64,000 nt of DNA, taken from assembly GCF_030767025.1 (NCBI RefSeq), contig NZ_JASITE010000005.1, forward strand, positions 434,001 through 498,000, given 5' to 3'. Positions 25,852 through 34,166 of the stretch are shown one piece after another. A program made the translations under genes and the position numbers. Origin of the DNA: Nocardia sp. CC227C (GTDB lineage Bacteria > Actinomycetota > Actinomycetes > Mycobacteriales > Mycobacteriaceae). Positions within the stretch are counted from its first letter, which is position 1; every line of letters starts with the position of its first letter. The notes below the pieces were generated by a model. It was not told the DNA's origin and ran no database searches. It saw only the letters and a program-made list of their open reading frames with translations.

Positions 25852-26981
25852 CCGGATCCCGCCTACCGCTGCTCATCGCCGTCGTGGTCGCCGTGGTGGC
25901 GATCGCCGTGGGCGTCCACGTGATTCGCGACACCGACCGCGCCCCGGCCGAGGCCACCTCGATCACCTGCCTGGGCGGCTCCGAGAAATCCGCGCTGATG
26001 GCCGATACCGAGGTCCGGGACCTGTTGCGCGAGGAGTTCGGGCTGCGGGTGCGCTTCGACGAGCGCGGTTCCTACGACTTGGTGCAGGTACCCACGCGGC
26101 AACTGCGCGAGCAGGGCATCGACTGCCTGTGGCCCGCGTCGGCCAGCGCCACCAGCGTCTTCGAGAGTTCGCACGACACCGCCGATTTCCCGGACTATCA
26201 GGCCGAGTCGGTGCTGGAGACACCGGAGGTGATCTACGCGGGCGCGGCGGCCACCGATGCGCTGCTGCGCGCCGGAATCGTGGAACAGCGCGAGAATTCG
26301 TACTACATCATCGATTTCAAGCGTCTGCTGCTGGACTACGTGCTGCCCAAACAGAAGTGGGAGGTGCTCGGGGCGCAGCACATAGCGGGCCCGATTCGCA
26401 TCACCAGCACCGATCCGGCGACGTCCAACTCGGGATTCACACTGCTGCAACTGGAACTGACCGTCATCGCCTCCGGTGACATCTTCCAGCCGCCCACCGT
26501 CGCCGAGGCCCAGACCGGTCTGCCCATCGTGCGCGGGCTCTACGACGCGCAGGGGCTCCAGGCGGACAGCTCCGACGGCGGCTTCCGGGAGTGGCTCATC
26601 CAGGGCGCCGCCACGCTCTACGCCGGATACGAGAACCAGATACTCCAGCAGCTGGTCGCCTACCGCGATAACAGCTCCGCCACCGAGGCGCTGCTGGCGG
26701 GCACCCGGCTGCTCTACCCGGACCCCACCATCTTCAACAGCAATCCCGTGCTGACCCTCACCGCCGACGCCCGTCGGCTGGTGACCGCGCTGCGGGATCC
26801 CCGCATTCAAGAGATCGCTTGGAAGCGTTATGGATTCCGCTCCGCGACCGAACTCGGCGCGGCGCACACCGCGGACTTCGAGCGGATCCCGCTGGCCGCC
26901 CAGCCCCGGTCGACCACACCGCCGCGGGCCGACATCACCCAGCTGCTGCTGGCCTGCGTGCGCGACAATGTCTGCGCCTGA
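25848..26981 (+). CDS. membrane-anchored solute-binding-like protein
   Basis: 377 aa; its ATG overlaps the upstream stop by 4 bases. One N-terminal hydrophobic helix (PLLIAVVVAVVAIAVGVHV) without a lipobox acts as signal or anchor. The rest is a periplasmic binding-like fold: SITCLGGSEKSALMAD, GIDCLWPASASATSVFE, TSTDPATSNSGFTLLQLEL and VLTLTADARRLVTAL. The TNSGF/TSNSG element parallels QSNSG in the first gene of the operon, so the two binding domains are related. The C-terminus has a Cys pair (LLACVRDNVCA). No ABC permease or ATPase is nearby, so a role in sensing or envelope assembly is more likely than uptake. Confidence 0.8.
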   Translation: MTGSRLPLLIAVVVAVVAIAVGVHVIRDTDRAPAEATSITCLGGSEKSALMADTEVRDLLREEFGLRVRFDERGSYDLVQVPTRQLREQGIDCLWPASASATSVFESSHDTADFPDYQAESVLETPEVIYAGAAATDALLRAGIVEQRENSYYIIDFKRLLLDYVLPKQKWEVLGAQHIAGPIRITSTDPATSNSGFTLLQLELTVIASGDIFQPPTVAEAQTGLPIVRGLYDAQGLQADSSDGGFREWLIQGAATLYAGYENQILQQLVAYRDNSSATEALLAGTRLLYPDPTIFNSNPVLTLTADARRLVTALRDPRIQEIAWKRYGFRSATELGAAHTADFERIPLAAQPRSTTPPRADITQLLLACVRDNVCA

Positions 26982-26982
26982 A

Positions 26983-27486
26983 TCAGGCGTCGTCGTCGGA
27001 TCCGGCAGCCGCCCAGGCGAATTCGAATTCGTCGCGGCTGATGGTCTGCCACGCCAGTTCCGGGTCGTAGAGGTCGACGGGCGGATGCGCGGGCCATTCG
27101 TCCGCACCGGTGCGCAGCACGGTGCCGTCACCGGCAATGGCCACCTCGCGTAGTCGGTGCCCGTCGGGCCCCAGCTCCATCAGGGCGACGAACGCGCCCT
27201 CGCTCTGGCGCAGATGCACGATGCCCCGCCCGACCAGCGCGCCGAACCCGGGCCGCGCGCGCTGCGACCGCCGCTGTTCACGCAGGTCGCGCAGGCCGGG
27301 TGGCAGGTCCTCGCCGTCCACCGCGCTCTCGTCGAGATGCAGATGCCGCGCCTGCTCCAGCAATTCCTCGTCGTCGACCACCTCGACCTCGGCGAAGGTC
27401 TCGAGGATCTCCCGGGGTGAGCGCGCCCGCACCCACCACCAGGCCCGGCTGATTCCGTAGTCGTGCAGCACCAGAAACCGATCCAT
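26983..27486 (-). CDS. hypothetical protein (167 aa)
   Basis: Start ATG 27486 has an AGGATGGGGG stretch just upstream; the same frame runs back to 27945 only as the shadow of the thioesterase gene. The protein starts MDRFLVLHDYG and is acidic, with a WWWVRA segment and a C-terminal DLYDPELAWQTISRDEFEFAW. No signal peptide or membrane segment, so probably cytosolic. I do not recognise a domain. It lies downstream of the thioesterase, separated by 199 bases with a hairpin. Its stop is one base from the stop of the convergent binding-protein gene. Confidence 0.75.
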   Translation of the reverse strand: MDRFLVLHDYGISRAWWWVRARSPREILETFAEVEVVDDEELLEQARHLHLDESAVDGEDLPPGLRDLREQRRSQRARPGFGALVGRGIVHLRQSEGAFVALMELGPDGHRLREVAIAGDGTVLRTGADEWPAHPPVDLYDPELAWQTISRDEFEFAWAAAGSDDDA

Positions 27487-27614
27487 GCCCCCATCCTGGC
27501 GAACGAGCCCGGTGAATGCCCACATTCCAGCCGAATGGAACTGCACCCACGTACGAGCGATTCCGCAGCGGCGGCGAACCGTCCGCCGACGCGAGCGAGC
27601 CCCGGTATGGCGAA

Positions 27615-27642
27615 CGGGCCGCCCCGCCGAGCAGGCGGCCCG
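27615..27642 (-). terminator. hairpin downstream of the thioesterase
   Basis: Perfect 9-bp stem CGGGCCGCC / GGCGGCCCG with a 10-base loop, 44 bases beyond the thioesterase stop in its direction of transcription. Confidence 0.5.
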
Positions 27643-27685
27643 CCCCCGAGCCGGAGACCGCCGCACGACGGACCCGGCGCGGCGG

Positions 27686-28162
27686 CTACCTGCCGTGGGC
27701 GCGCAGCTGGTACAGACCCTCGGTCTCGGCGACCAGCACACCGTCGGCGTCGGTGACCACCGCGCGCAGGGTGAAGTCGGATTTGCCGTTGGTGGCGGCC
27801 TCGGCGGCGATGCGGGCGATCTCCTCCTCGGCGAGGGTGGCCTCGGCGCGCACGTCGGTGCGGGCGGGCTTGCGGAAGGCGATCCGCAGGTCCTTGACCA
27901 GGGGGTAGTACTCCGCGCTGTCGAAGCTGGCGATGGCGATGGCACCGCCGAGGATCTCGGCCACGGTGAAGAGCACCCCGGCGTAGATCGCGCCGAAGTG
28001 GTTGGCGTTGCCCTCGGCGGGCACGGTGGTGGCCGCGAAGCCGGGCCGTACTTCGAGGGCGCGCACTCCCATGCGGTGAGCGGCCGGAATGGTGAATTCC
28101 AGCGCGCCGTTGATCACATCTGCCAGCGGTGGGGTGGCGGTCCCGACTTCGTTGTCACTCAT
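27686..28162 (-). CDS. hotdog-fold thioesterase (PaaI/DUF4442-like)
   Basis: 158 aa. NANHFGAIYAGVLFTVAEILGG matches the hotdog helix region, with the Asn/His and Glu positions used by PaaI/YiiD-type thioesterases. DLRIAFRKPARTDVRAEATL and FTLRAVVTDADGVLVAETEGLYQLR complete the sheet. The likely role is hydrolysis of an acyl- or aryl-CoA in the cytosol; the substrate is unknown. The ATG at 28162 has a strong promoter with a consensus-like -35 and a -10 placed 7 bases before the codon. Confidence 0.83.
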   Translation of the reverse strand: MSDNEVGTATPPLADVINGALEFTIPAAHRMGVRALEVRPGFAATTVPAEGNANHFGAIYAGVLFTVAEILGGAIAIASFDSAEYYPLVKDLRIAFRKPARTDVRAEATLAEEEIARIAAEAATNGKSDFTLRAVVTDADGVLVAETEGLYQLRAHGR

Positions 28163-28169
28163 ACCCGCA

Positions 28170-28197
28170 AGTATGAACTGATGGCAGGTGATGTCAA
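28170..28197 (-). promoter_or_regulatory. promoter of the thioesterase, leaderless geometry
   Basis: Minus-strand TTGACA (28192-28197), 16-base spacer, CATACT (28170-28175), then 7 bases to the ATG at 28162. It abuts the stop codon of the upstream SGNH hydrolase gene. Confidence 0.65.
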
Positions 28198-29046
28198 TCA
28201 GGGGGTCGGGACTCCGGCGTCCCGCACGGCCGCGACCACCAGGTCGGCCACCCCGCGCATGCCCTGCACCGTCGGGTGGTAGGGCACCAGCGTCTCGGTG
28301 GCAAGCAGCGGATCGAACCAGCGCACCCCCGCGGGCGCGCAGGCGTCACGCCCCGCCGAGGCGGCGACGGTGTCCACGTAGAGAGCGCCGACGGCCGCGG
28401 CCTCGCGAGCCACCACCGCATTCAGGCGCTCGAACTTGGATTGGATGTAGGCGGCATCGCCGGGGGCCAGACCCAGCGTCTCCGGGCAGCCGCCGTCGCG
28501 CAGGTAGCGCGGCCAGCCGTCGACCACGATCGCGGCATGCGGCGCGCGGCGCGCGATCTCGCGCAGGGCGGCGGCATAGGGTGCGGCGACGGCGTCGATA
28601 TCGGCGTCCCAGCCGTCGGGGGTCGCGGCGCAGCCGCCGCGCGCCGCGGCCAGGTAGCAGTCCACCAGGTGGGCGGTGAACCGGGCGTCGTTCGCGCCGA
28701 TGTGCAGGGTCACCAGGCGGGTGCCGGGACCGAGTGCGTCCAATTGCGGTGGCACACCGGCCGATTGGGACTGGGTGAGATGCGGGAGCCGGGCGGAGCT
28801 GCAGGTCCGGTCGTCCAGCCGCAGGCCCAGCTGCGCGGCGACCAGGTGCGGGTAGTTGGTGGTGGAGCGCACGCAGGCCAGGGGTGCGGAAATATCGACA
28901 TTGACCACACCGGTGGTGGCCGCGCCCGAATCGCCGAGCGCGACGTACTCCGCGCCGCCGTCGGCCGGGGCGGCCGTCGCGGTCGTCAGGGACAGCACCG
29001 TCGCGGCGACGCCCGCCAGTGCCGCGGTGATGGTTCGCAGGCTCAT
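28198..29046 (-). CDS. secreted SGNH/GDSL hydrolase
   Basis: 282 aa from ATG 29046, with GAGGAG seven to ten bases upstream; longer frames upstream are noise. A signal peptide (residues 1-26, ending TATAA) is followed by YVALGDSG with nucleophile Ser40 (block I), the block III HIGANDAR, and a C-terminal block V His in YHPTVQGM. Several Cys pairs suggest disulfides. This is the SEST-like secreted esterase/lipase group common in actinobacteria, acting on esters outside the cell. Confidence 0.9.
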   Translation of the reverse strand: MSLRTITAALAGVAATVLSLTTATAAPADGGAEYVALGDSGAATTGVVNVDISAPLACVRSTTNYPHLVAAQLGLRLDDRTCSSARLPHLTQSQSAGVPPQLDALGPGTRLVTLHIGANDARFTAHLVDCYLAAARGGCAATPDGWDADIDAVAAPYAAALREIARRAPHAAIVVDGWPRYLRDGGCPETLGLAPGDAAYIQSKFERLNAVVAREAAAVGALYVDTVAASAGRDACAPAGVRWFDPLLATETLVPYHPTVQGMRGVADLVVAAVRDAGVPTP

Positions 29047-29400
29047 CGAATCTCCTCCTCGGTCCGGCTCATATTCTGCGACCGCGGGAGGCGCGGCCCA
29101 ATGGGTACGGCCACATCGGAGGCGGGTGCGGGCTGTGTGGCCGAACAATGCGGGCGACCCGGAGGCGCGGGAAGGTGGACGCACGTCGCCGTGAGCGCGG
29201 TCGAGCGGTTCCCCGCACCGGTCGCCGGGGCGAATCGAGACAAGGGAGGGACCTCGATGTGGAGGGCCTCGGCCGGACGAATCCTGCTCCCGTGGACCGG
29301 GCTGCCCGGACGCGATCCGCGCAGGCCGGCACCGCGAACACATGGCGGACGAGCACGGCTGGTCAGGCCGGCCGGGGCCGGTCTGACGGGGACCACGACG

Positions 29401-30447
29401 ATGCGGGCCTCGCGCCGGGCGATTCATGCCCGGACGCCGGCCGCGGCGGTACCGCGCGCGATCGCGGCACTGGCGGTGGTCACGGCGGCCGTGTGCGGGA
29501 CCGCCGGACCCGTGACGGCGCGGGAACCGGCGCAGACACCCGCACCGACCGTCCAGAGCCTGTTCAACACCGCGGGCCCGCATGCGGTGGCCACGACGGT
29601 GCGTGTCGATCCGTGCCGCGAATCGGTGTGGGGCACGCTGCAGCAGCTCGCGGTCCACGCCCTGGGCAATCGCGACGAGCTCACCTGCACGCGGGCGTTT
29701 CCGAACGGGCTCGACTCGCCCGTCGGCGTGAACGTCTACCACCCGGCCGATATCGCCGAGCTGCCCGGCGCACCGCTCATCGTCATGACGCCCGGCTACC
29801 ACGCCAATCCCGGCATGTACGACGCCATGGCGCGGCAGTGGGTGAGTCACGGATTCGTGGTCGTGATCCCCTACGAGTTCTTCAACTCCCTGATTCACGT
29901 TCCGGCCCTGGGGTTGGCGGCGGCGGTGGCCGCGCACCGGGACCCGAACTCGCCGCTGCACAACCGTATCGACCTCGGGCGCACGGTATTCGCCGGGCAT
30001 TCGGGCGGCGGTCAGGCGGCCTTGCAGGCGGGCGCGCTGTTCCCCGGAATCGCCGGGCTCGTCGATCCGGGGCTGCGGGTCGCCGGAGTGCTGGCCATCC
30101 AGCCGGGTCCGCTCGCCCTCGGCGCGTCGGTCGGGGTGCCGACGCTGTTCCTCACCGGCTCCGACGATTTCGTGGTTCCCGATGTCGCGTGGGTGCGCTG
30201 GTGGCAGTACAACCTGACCTGGCACGCGCCGGCCTGGATCGCGAATGCCCTTGGTGTCAGCCATTTCTCGCCCGTGGACGGGCTCGCGCGCTATCGGTCC
30301 GCGGGGGTGGCGGTGGCCTGGCTGCGCTATCTCGCGCTCGGGGACGAGGGCGCGAAGCGGTACTTCGTCGGCCCCGAGTGGCTGCTGCCCGCCGACGACA
30401 CCTTCGTCAGCGTGGAGCGCAACGCCCTCGCGAACGCGCTGCGCTGA
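29401..30447 (+). CDS. secreted alpha/beta hydrolase (chlorophyllase/lipase-like)
   Basis: 348 aa from ATG 29401, preceded by GGGGA eight bases upstream. The signal peptide covers roughly residues 1-41 (RAIAALAVVTAAVCGTAGPVTA). The fold is clear: LIVMTPGYHANPGMYDAMARQ, the nucleophile Ser201 in FAGHSGGGQAAL, the acid in FLTGSDDFV and a His in GVSHFSP. An ATG at 29257 has a stronger ribosome site (GGGAGGG) and would add 48 residues. But those codons look non-coding and would bury the signal peptide. The substrate is unknown; an extracellular ester is likely. Confidence 0.87.
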   Translation: MRASRRAIHARTPAAAVPRAIAALAVVTAAVCGTAGPVTAREPAQTPAPTVQSLFNTAGPHAVATTVRVDPCRESVWGTLQQLAVHALGNRDELTCTRAFPNGLDSPVGVNVYHPADIAELPGAPLIVMTPGYHANPGMYDAMARQWVSHGFVVVIPYEFFNSLIHVPALGLAAAVAAHRDPNSPLHNRIDLGRTVFAGHSGGGQAALQAGALFPGIAGLVDPGLRVAGVLAIQPGPLALGASVGVPTLFLTGSDDFVVPDVAWVRWWQYNLTWHAPAWIANALGVSHFSPVDGLARYRSAGVAVAWLRYLALGDEGAKRYFVGPEWLLPADDTFVSVERNALANALR

Positions 30448-30489
30448 ACCCGCGCCGCGGGCGCGACGACCACCGAGTTAGATACATGA

Positions 30490-30504
30490 GATACAAGCCG
30501 TATC
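30490..30504. promoter_or_regulatory. inverted repeat over the TetR promoter
   Basis: GATAC-aagcc-GTATC, with a further AGATAC copy just upstream (about 30480-30485). The right arm overlaps the -10 hexamer of the gene at 30514, a natural site for autorepression. Confidence 0.6.
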
Positions 30505-30506
30505 AT
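30501..30506 (+). promoter_or_regulatory. -10 hexamer of the QsdR-like gene, leaderless geometry
   Basis: TATCAT followed by 7 bases and the ATG at 30514; no ribosome site. Confidence 0.6.
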
Positions 30507-30513
30507 TTTCTCG

Positions 30514-31110
30514 ATGAGTACTCGGCAGCAGCCCGCCCGCTCCCCCGGGCGTCCGGCCTCGGCCACCAGGGCGGAGGTCGTCGAACTCGCCCGGCGGGCC
30601 TTCCTGGCGGGCGAGCGAGTCGACGTGCAAGCCGTGGCCGCCGAACTCGGATTGAGCCGGGCCTCGATCTACCGATGGTTCGGCTCCCGGGACGGACTCA
30701 TGGGCGCGGTGCTGGCCGATGAGTTCGAAAGCCTGCTGCGGCTGGCCGACAGCCGCCGGAAAACCACTGGCGCACATCGCATTCTGGAAGCCCTGGACCG
30801 CACCAACCACTGGCTGGCCGCGAGCGCGCCGCTCCAGCGCTACCTGGACAACGAACGCCTGGTGGGCCTGCGGGTGCTGACGGCCAGCGACGGACCGGTC
30901 CAGCCCAAGGCCGTCGCCGCCGTGGAGGACCTCGTCACCCGCACCGAGGACGAGGACGGCTACCACGCCATCCTGGACCGGCAGCTGCTCGCCTACACTC
31001 TCATCCGGCTGTTGGAAGCTTTCCTCTACAACGACACGGCGGCCGGTATCCGCGGCGACGTGGACCGGCTGCGGCAGGTGCAGGCCGCGCTGCTGGGCAT
31101 CCCGGAGTAA
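30514..31110 (+). CDS. TetR family regulator, QsdR-like
   Basis: 198 aa. The DNA-binding part (ELARRAFLAGERVDVQAVAAELGLSRASIYRWFGSRDGLMGAVLADEF) has the IYRWFGSRD form seen in QsdR-type regulators. The C-terminal region (LLAYTLIRLLEAFLYND) is also like that group, in which QsdR controls a lactonase for quorum-sensing signals. No lactonase is adjacent here, so only the family is claimed. The start has a -10 seven bases upstream, overlapped by an inverted repeat. Confidence 0.85.
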   Translation: MSTRQQPARSPGRPASATRAEVVELARRAFLAGERVDVQAVAAELGLSRASIYRWFGSRDGLMGAVLADEFESLLRLADSRRKTTGAHRILEALDRTNHWLAASAPLQRYLDNERLVGLRVLTASDGPVQPKAVAAVEDLVTRTEDEDGYHAILDRQLLAYTLIRLLEAFLYNDTAAGIRGDVDRLRQVQAALLGIPE

Positions 31111-31168
31111 GGCCCCCGGCGCGGTCGCACCGTCACCCGCGAGCAGGGCTGGTGCGAGGGGGATACGA

Positions 31169-32077
31169 GTGCGGAAGACCGTTGTGATCGCCACGGCGAC
31201 ACTGATCGCCGGACTGCTGTCCGGTTGCTCGAAAGACAGCCCACCGGAGCCGGATTCGTCCCGTTCCTCCGCTGTTCCCGGGGCTTTCCTCGGCGAGTGC
31301 GGCGGCGCTCGCGACGACGACATCCGCGCCATCACGGGCCTGTCCACCCTCACCGCCGTCGCCCGCAACGGCCTCAAATGCGTGTGGGAGTCTCCGGGCC
31401 GAGACCGCCGGGTCATGTTCACCTGGTTCCGCGACAGCCCCGTCGAACGCGAACGCACCATCGCCACCGTGGGCGGAAAGACCGTGGCGGACTTCTCGAT
31501 CGACGGCTTCCACGGCTTCACCGCCAATGCCACGAGCCTGTGCCAGGCCGCGGTCCAGGACGGCGCGGACTTCTTCCACTGGCTCATCCTCGCCCCCGGC
31601 ATGGATTGCGCGGTACTCCACCCACTGGCCCGCCTCACCCTCGACCGGTCGCGCGCCACGACCCCCGCCCCCACGCAGCCGCCCGGACGCCTCGACGAAC
31701 TGCTGCACGAATGCACGGCGGTGCCGCCGGACGACATCATGGCGACCGTCGGCGAATCCGGCCGCTCGGAAATGTATTTCCATGGAGCCGTGTGCATGTG
31801 GCGCATCGGCGGGCGCGTGGACCTCACCTTCGGGTGGTTGGAGAACGGTTCGGTGGAACGCGAGGAAGCGACAGCGCGCGAACTCGGCTACGAGGTCACC
31901 CCAGTCATCAATGCCGACCTGCAAGGGTTTTCGCAGCGTCGGCCGGGCGAACCGACGGCCTGCGGTGTCACCACCAGTGATTCGGGTGCGGTCACCTGGT
32001 GGGTGCAGTCGTCCGCCGCCGATCCGTGTGACACCGCGGAGCGGCTGATGGCGCTCACGGTGCGGCGCAGGGTGTGA
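31169..32077 (+). CDS. lipoprotein with two DUF3558-like modules
   Basis: 302 aa from GTG 31169. The lipoprotein signal ends in LLSGC (Cys20). Two related halves follow: FLGECGGARDDDIRAITG with a later LKCVWES, and LLHECTAVPPDDIMATVG with VCMWRIGG. Each has the Cys-(x)n-Cys-x-W pattern of DUF3558, so this is a tandem form of a domain usually found once. It is an envelope lipoprotein typical of mycolic-acid actinobacteria, with unknown function. Its stop overlaps the GTG from which the DUF222 frame can begin. Confidence 0.83.
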   Translation: MRKTVVIATATLIAGLLSGCSKDSPPEPDSSRSSAVPGAFLGECGGARDDDIRAITGLSTLTAVARNGLKCVWESPGRDRRVMFTWFRDSPVERERTIATVGGKTVADFSIDGFHGFTANATSLCQAAVQDGADFFHWLILAPGMDCAVLHPLARLTLDRSRATTPAPTQPPGRLDELLHECTAVPPDDIMATVGESGRSEMYFHGAVCMWRIGGRVDLTFGWLENGSVEREEATARELGYEVTPVINADLQGFSQRRPGEPTACGVTTSDSGAVTWWVQSSAADPCDTAERLMALTVRRRV

Positions 32078-33045
32078 GGGGATCGAAGCGGGTAGCTCGA
32101 AGGCCCTCGCGGACGCATGATCCGACGGGAGTCGCCACGCGGAAATCGGTGACCAGAGCTGCGGCGTCGGCTTTCGAGGACACCAGCTACGAACTGGTGG
32201 CACGACTGCGAGCGGTCCACGCGCACATCGCCGCCGCCCAAGCCGAAGAAGTCGCGTTGATGACACGGCTGTACCGGCTACGACGGGCACAACAGCTCGA
32301 AGCCGGAGTCGCGCCACGCTATGCCGGGGAATCGGCGGCCACCGAAATCGGTGTGGCGGTACGGGTCTCCCAACGCAGCGCCGACGGGCTGATCGCCCTC
32401 GGGATGGGATTACAGCGGCTACCCGTCACTCGACGCGCCTTCGCCCACGGACGTATCGACCTGGCACGGGCACGCGCGATTCACGACACGCTGGTCAACA
32501 CACCCGACGACACCGTGACCGCGTTGGAGGAAACGGTCGTCGCCCGCGCCGAACGCTGTGATCCCGCCCGGTTGCGGCGCGGCATCCGTAAGAAACTCCT
32601 CGAAACCGACCCGGCCGGGCAGTCGCGCCGCCGCCAGGACGCCGAACGCGAACGCTACGTCGCCGTGCGCGCCGCCGATGACGGCACCGCGCTGCTCGAC
32701 GCGGTGCTGCCCGCCGCCGGAGGGGGGACACTGTACGAACGGCTGCGGGAGATGGCGATCACGCAATGTTGTGCCGCGGACCCGCGCACGATGAACCAGC
32801 GTCGCGCCGACGCCCTGGTCGCGCTGGCCGACGGCAGCGGCCAACTCACCTGCGGCTGCGACACTCCCGACTGTTCCCGCCGCGACCAGCCCGGCTATCC
32901 CGGCCACGACCAGCCCGACTATCCCCGCCGCGACCCGCGCACTCCCGCCCCGACCGCGCGGCGTGCGCTGGTGCAGGTCGGTGTCAGCGCGGCCACCCTG
33001 CTCGGCGTGCAGGACAACACGAAACCTGACAAAAGACACACCTAA
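32074..33045 (+). pseudogene. DUF222 (13E12-type) protein lacking the C-terminal HNH domain
   Basis: Frame open from GTG 32074 (GTGA overlap with the DUF3558 stop); GTG 32149 is an alternative start (299 aa). The DUF222 helical domain is complete in character (YELVARLRAVHAHIAAAQAEEVALM, YAGESAATEIGVAVRVSQRSAD, DGRIDLARARAIHDTL). In full-length family members the segment VSAATLLG is followed by an arginine-rich linker and an HNH nuclease motif. Here it is followed by about a dozen unrelated residues and a stop, in DNA that becomes clearly AT-richer. There is also a QPGYPGHDQPDYPRRD near-repeat. Most likely a truncated, non-functional nuclease gene; a short functional form is possible. Confidence 0.7.
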
Positions 33046-33287
33046 ACGGGTTGACGCTTGCCCGATGGTCAATGAGTGGCAAACAGAATAATTAGAGCTC
33101 AAGATCCAAACCTAGTGACATTCGAGCCTTCTGGCGTATATGCGGCTATCATCAGTGGATGGTGCAGTGGGCCACTGCGTACAAGGTTAGGTCTCGGTTC
33201 GCCAACGCGGCCCGTGCGAGAGTCGTCTGGCTCCGTGTAGGGCAAGCACACGCGGTCTAATACGCCGATGGTGTCAACCTCGGTGAG
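33046..33287. other. AT-richer junction region
   Basis: About 240 bases with lower GC than the flanks, immediately after the point where the DUF222 protein loses family similarity. No gene, terminal inverted repeat or target-site duplication was seen. It looks like the scar of a deletion or insertion. Confidence 0.4.
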
Positions 33288-33460
33288 ATGACAGTCGAAG
33301 AGCAGCGAGCGCCTTGGGACGGCGTGGAGACGCTCTGCGGGATATCTACGGACGACATGGACGTGAGCGGGCATGCCAACACGGGTCAATGGCCACGCGT
33401 GAAGGAAGAGCACCCGGAGTGTCCTGAGTGCCGAGCTGAATACGGGCGTCGGACTAGCGG
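33288..33460 (+). pseudogene. remnant of a small Cys/His (zinc-binding-like) protein
   Basis: From ATG 33288 the frame reads as a real small protein start with a putative zinc site: LCG, later SGHANTGQW, then HPECPECRAEY. After about 55 residues it reaches the hairpin at 33463 and then runs on without a stop through DNA that codes on the other strand, so its proper end is missing. Could also be chance. No ribosome site of note. Confidence 0.3.
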
Positions 33461-33462
33461 CT

Positions 33463-33496
33463 CGAGCCGGTGCCAGCGGAAGCTGGCACCGGCTCG
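33463..33496. terminator. strong hairpin, 15-bp perfect stem with GGAA loop
   Basis: CGAGCCGGTGCCAGC / GCTGGCACCGGCTCG around GGAA. It lies 37 bases beyond the stop of the minus-strand secreted protein gene (33534) and is the likely terminator for it. Confidence 0.75.
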
Positions 33497-33533
33497 AAAG
33501 CGATGGAGAGGTGGGGTTTACGGCTCTCAGCGG

Positions 33534-34136
33534 TCAGTAGCAGTACGCCAGGTTGGTGTTCGGGGGGACGTAGCACGGCCGGGTGTTGCTCGGCGTGCCG
33601 GAGCCGCTGGCCCCGCCGATCATCGCGCCGAGCAGGATCCCGGCGGGTATCGCCATGAACCCGAAACCGAAGCTGATGACGGTGACCACGAGACCGAAGA
33701 TGCCCCCGATGAGCGCGCCAGCCGCCGCGCTGGCGCTGCCGGTTTGGGCGGTGCCCTCCGCGACGGCGGTGGCGGTCGGGTGTGCGACCAGTGCGGCGCC
33801 GTCGTCAGCGATGCTGGGGTTCAACGAGAGCACCTGATCGGTGCCGCCGATGGTCACCGAGAGCGGCATCGTGGAAGTGACGATGCCGTTTCCGTCGAGG
33901 ATGTTCACCGCGGCGTCGGTGAGCTGGAACGTGCCCCCGGTCAGGGTGGTGGTGACGGTCTGGTCCGTATCGGAGCGAACCACGTCGTAGTGGATACCGC
34001 CCTGGTCTCCGGACAGCTGCGAAACAGCCTGCACATCCTGTGCGTTCGATTCCGGCGCCGCATACGATGTGCCCCCCGTGATAGCCATGGCGCCGATGGT
34101 GAGCGCAGCTGTGGCGACGATCTTTCTCATTTTCAC
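33534..34136 (-). CDS. secreted protein with C-terminal glycine-zipper membrane segment
   Basis: 200 aa from GTG 34136 (or 198 aa from ATG 34130). A signal peptide (KMRKIVATAALTIGAMAITGGTSYAA) precedes a beta-rich, Thr-rich region (TTTLTGGTFQLTDAAVNILDG). A long Gly/Ala/Ile segment (ALIGGIFGLVVTVISFGFGF, AGILLGAMIGGASGSG) of glycine-zipper type follows, with a short C-terminal tail holding two Cys. This resembles small secreted or membrane-inserting proteins common in Nocardia. Function unknown. It is divergent from the 96-aa gene at 34167. Confidence 0.8.
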   Translation of the reverse strand: MKMRKIVATAALTIGAMAITGGTSYAAPESNAQDVQAVSQLSGDQGGIHYDVVRSDTDQTVTTTLTGGTFQLTDAAVNILDGNGIVTSTMPLSVTIGGTDQVLSLNPSIADDGAALVAHPTATAVAEGTAQTGSASAAAGALIGGIFGLVVTVISFGFGFMAIPAGILLGAMIGGASGSGTPSNTRPCYVPPNTNLAYCY

Positions 34137-34142
34137 AAGGCC

Positions 34143-34148
34143 ATCTTA
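34143..34148 (-). promoter_or_regulatory. -10 hexamer of the secreted protein, leaderless geometry
   Basis: Minus-strand TAAGAT ends 6 bases before the GTG at 34136, which supports that start over the in-frame ATG at 34130. Confidence 0.5.
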
Positions 34149-34166
34149 GGCCGCGCGGGGATCACG

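Noticed and set aside
29257..29400. Earlier ATG for the alpha/beta hydrolase with a strong ribosome site
   Set aside because: Codons of the extra 48 residues look non-coding and the signal peptide begins at 29401; kept only as an alternative.
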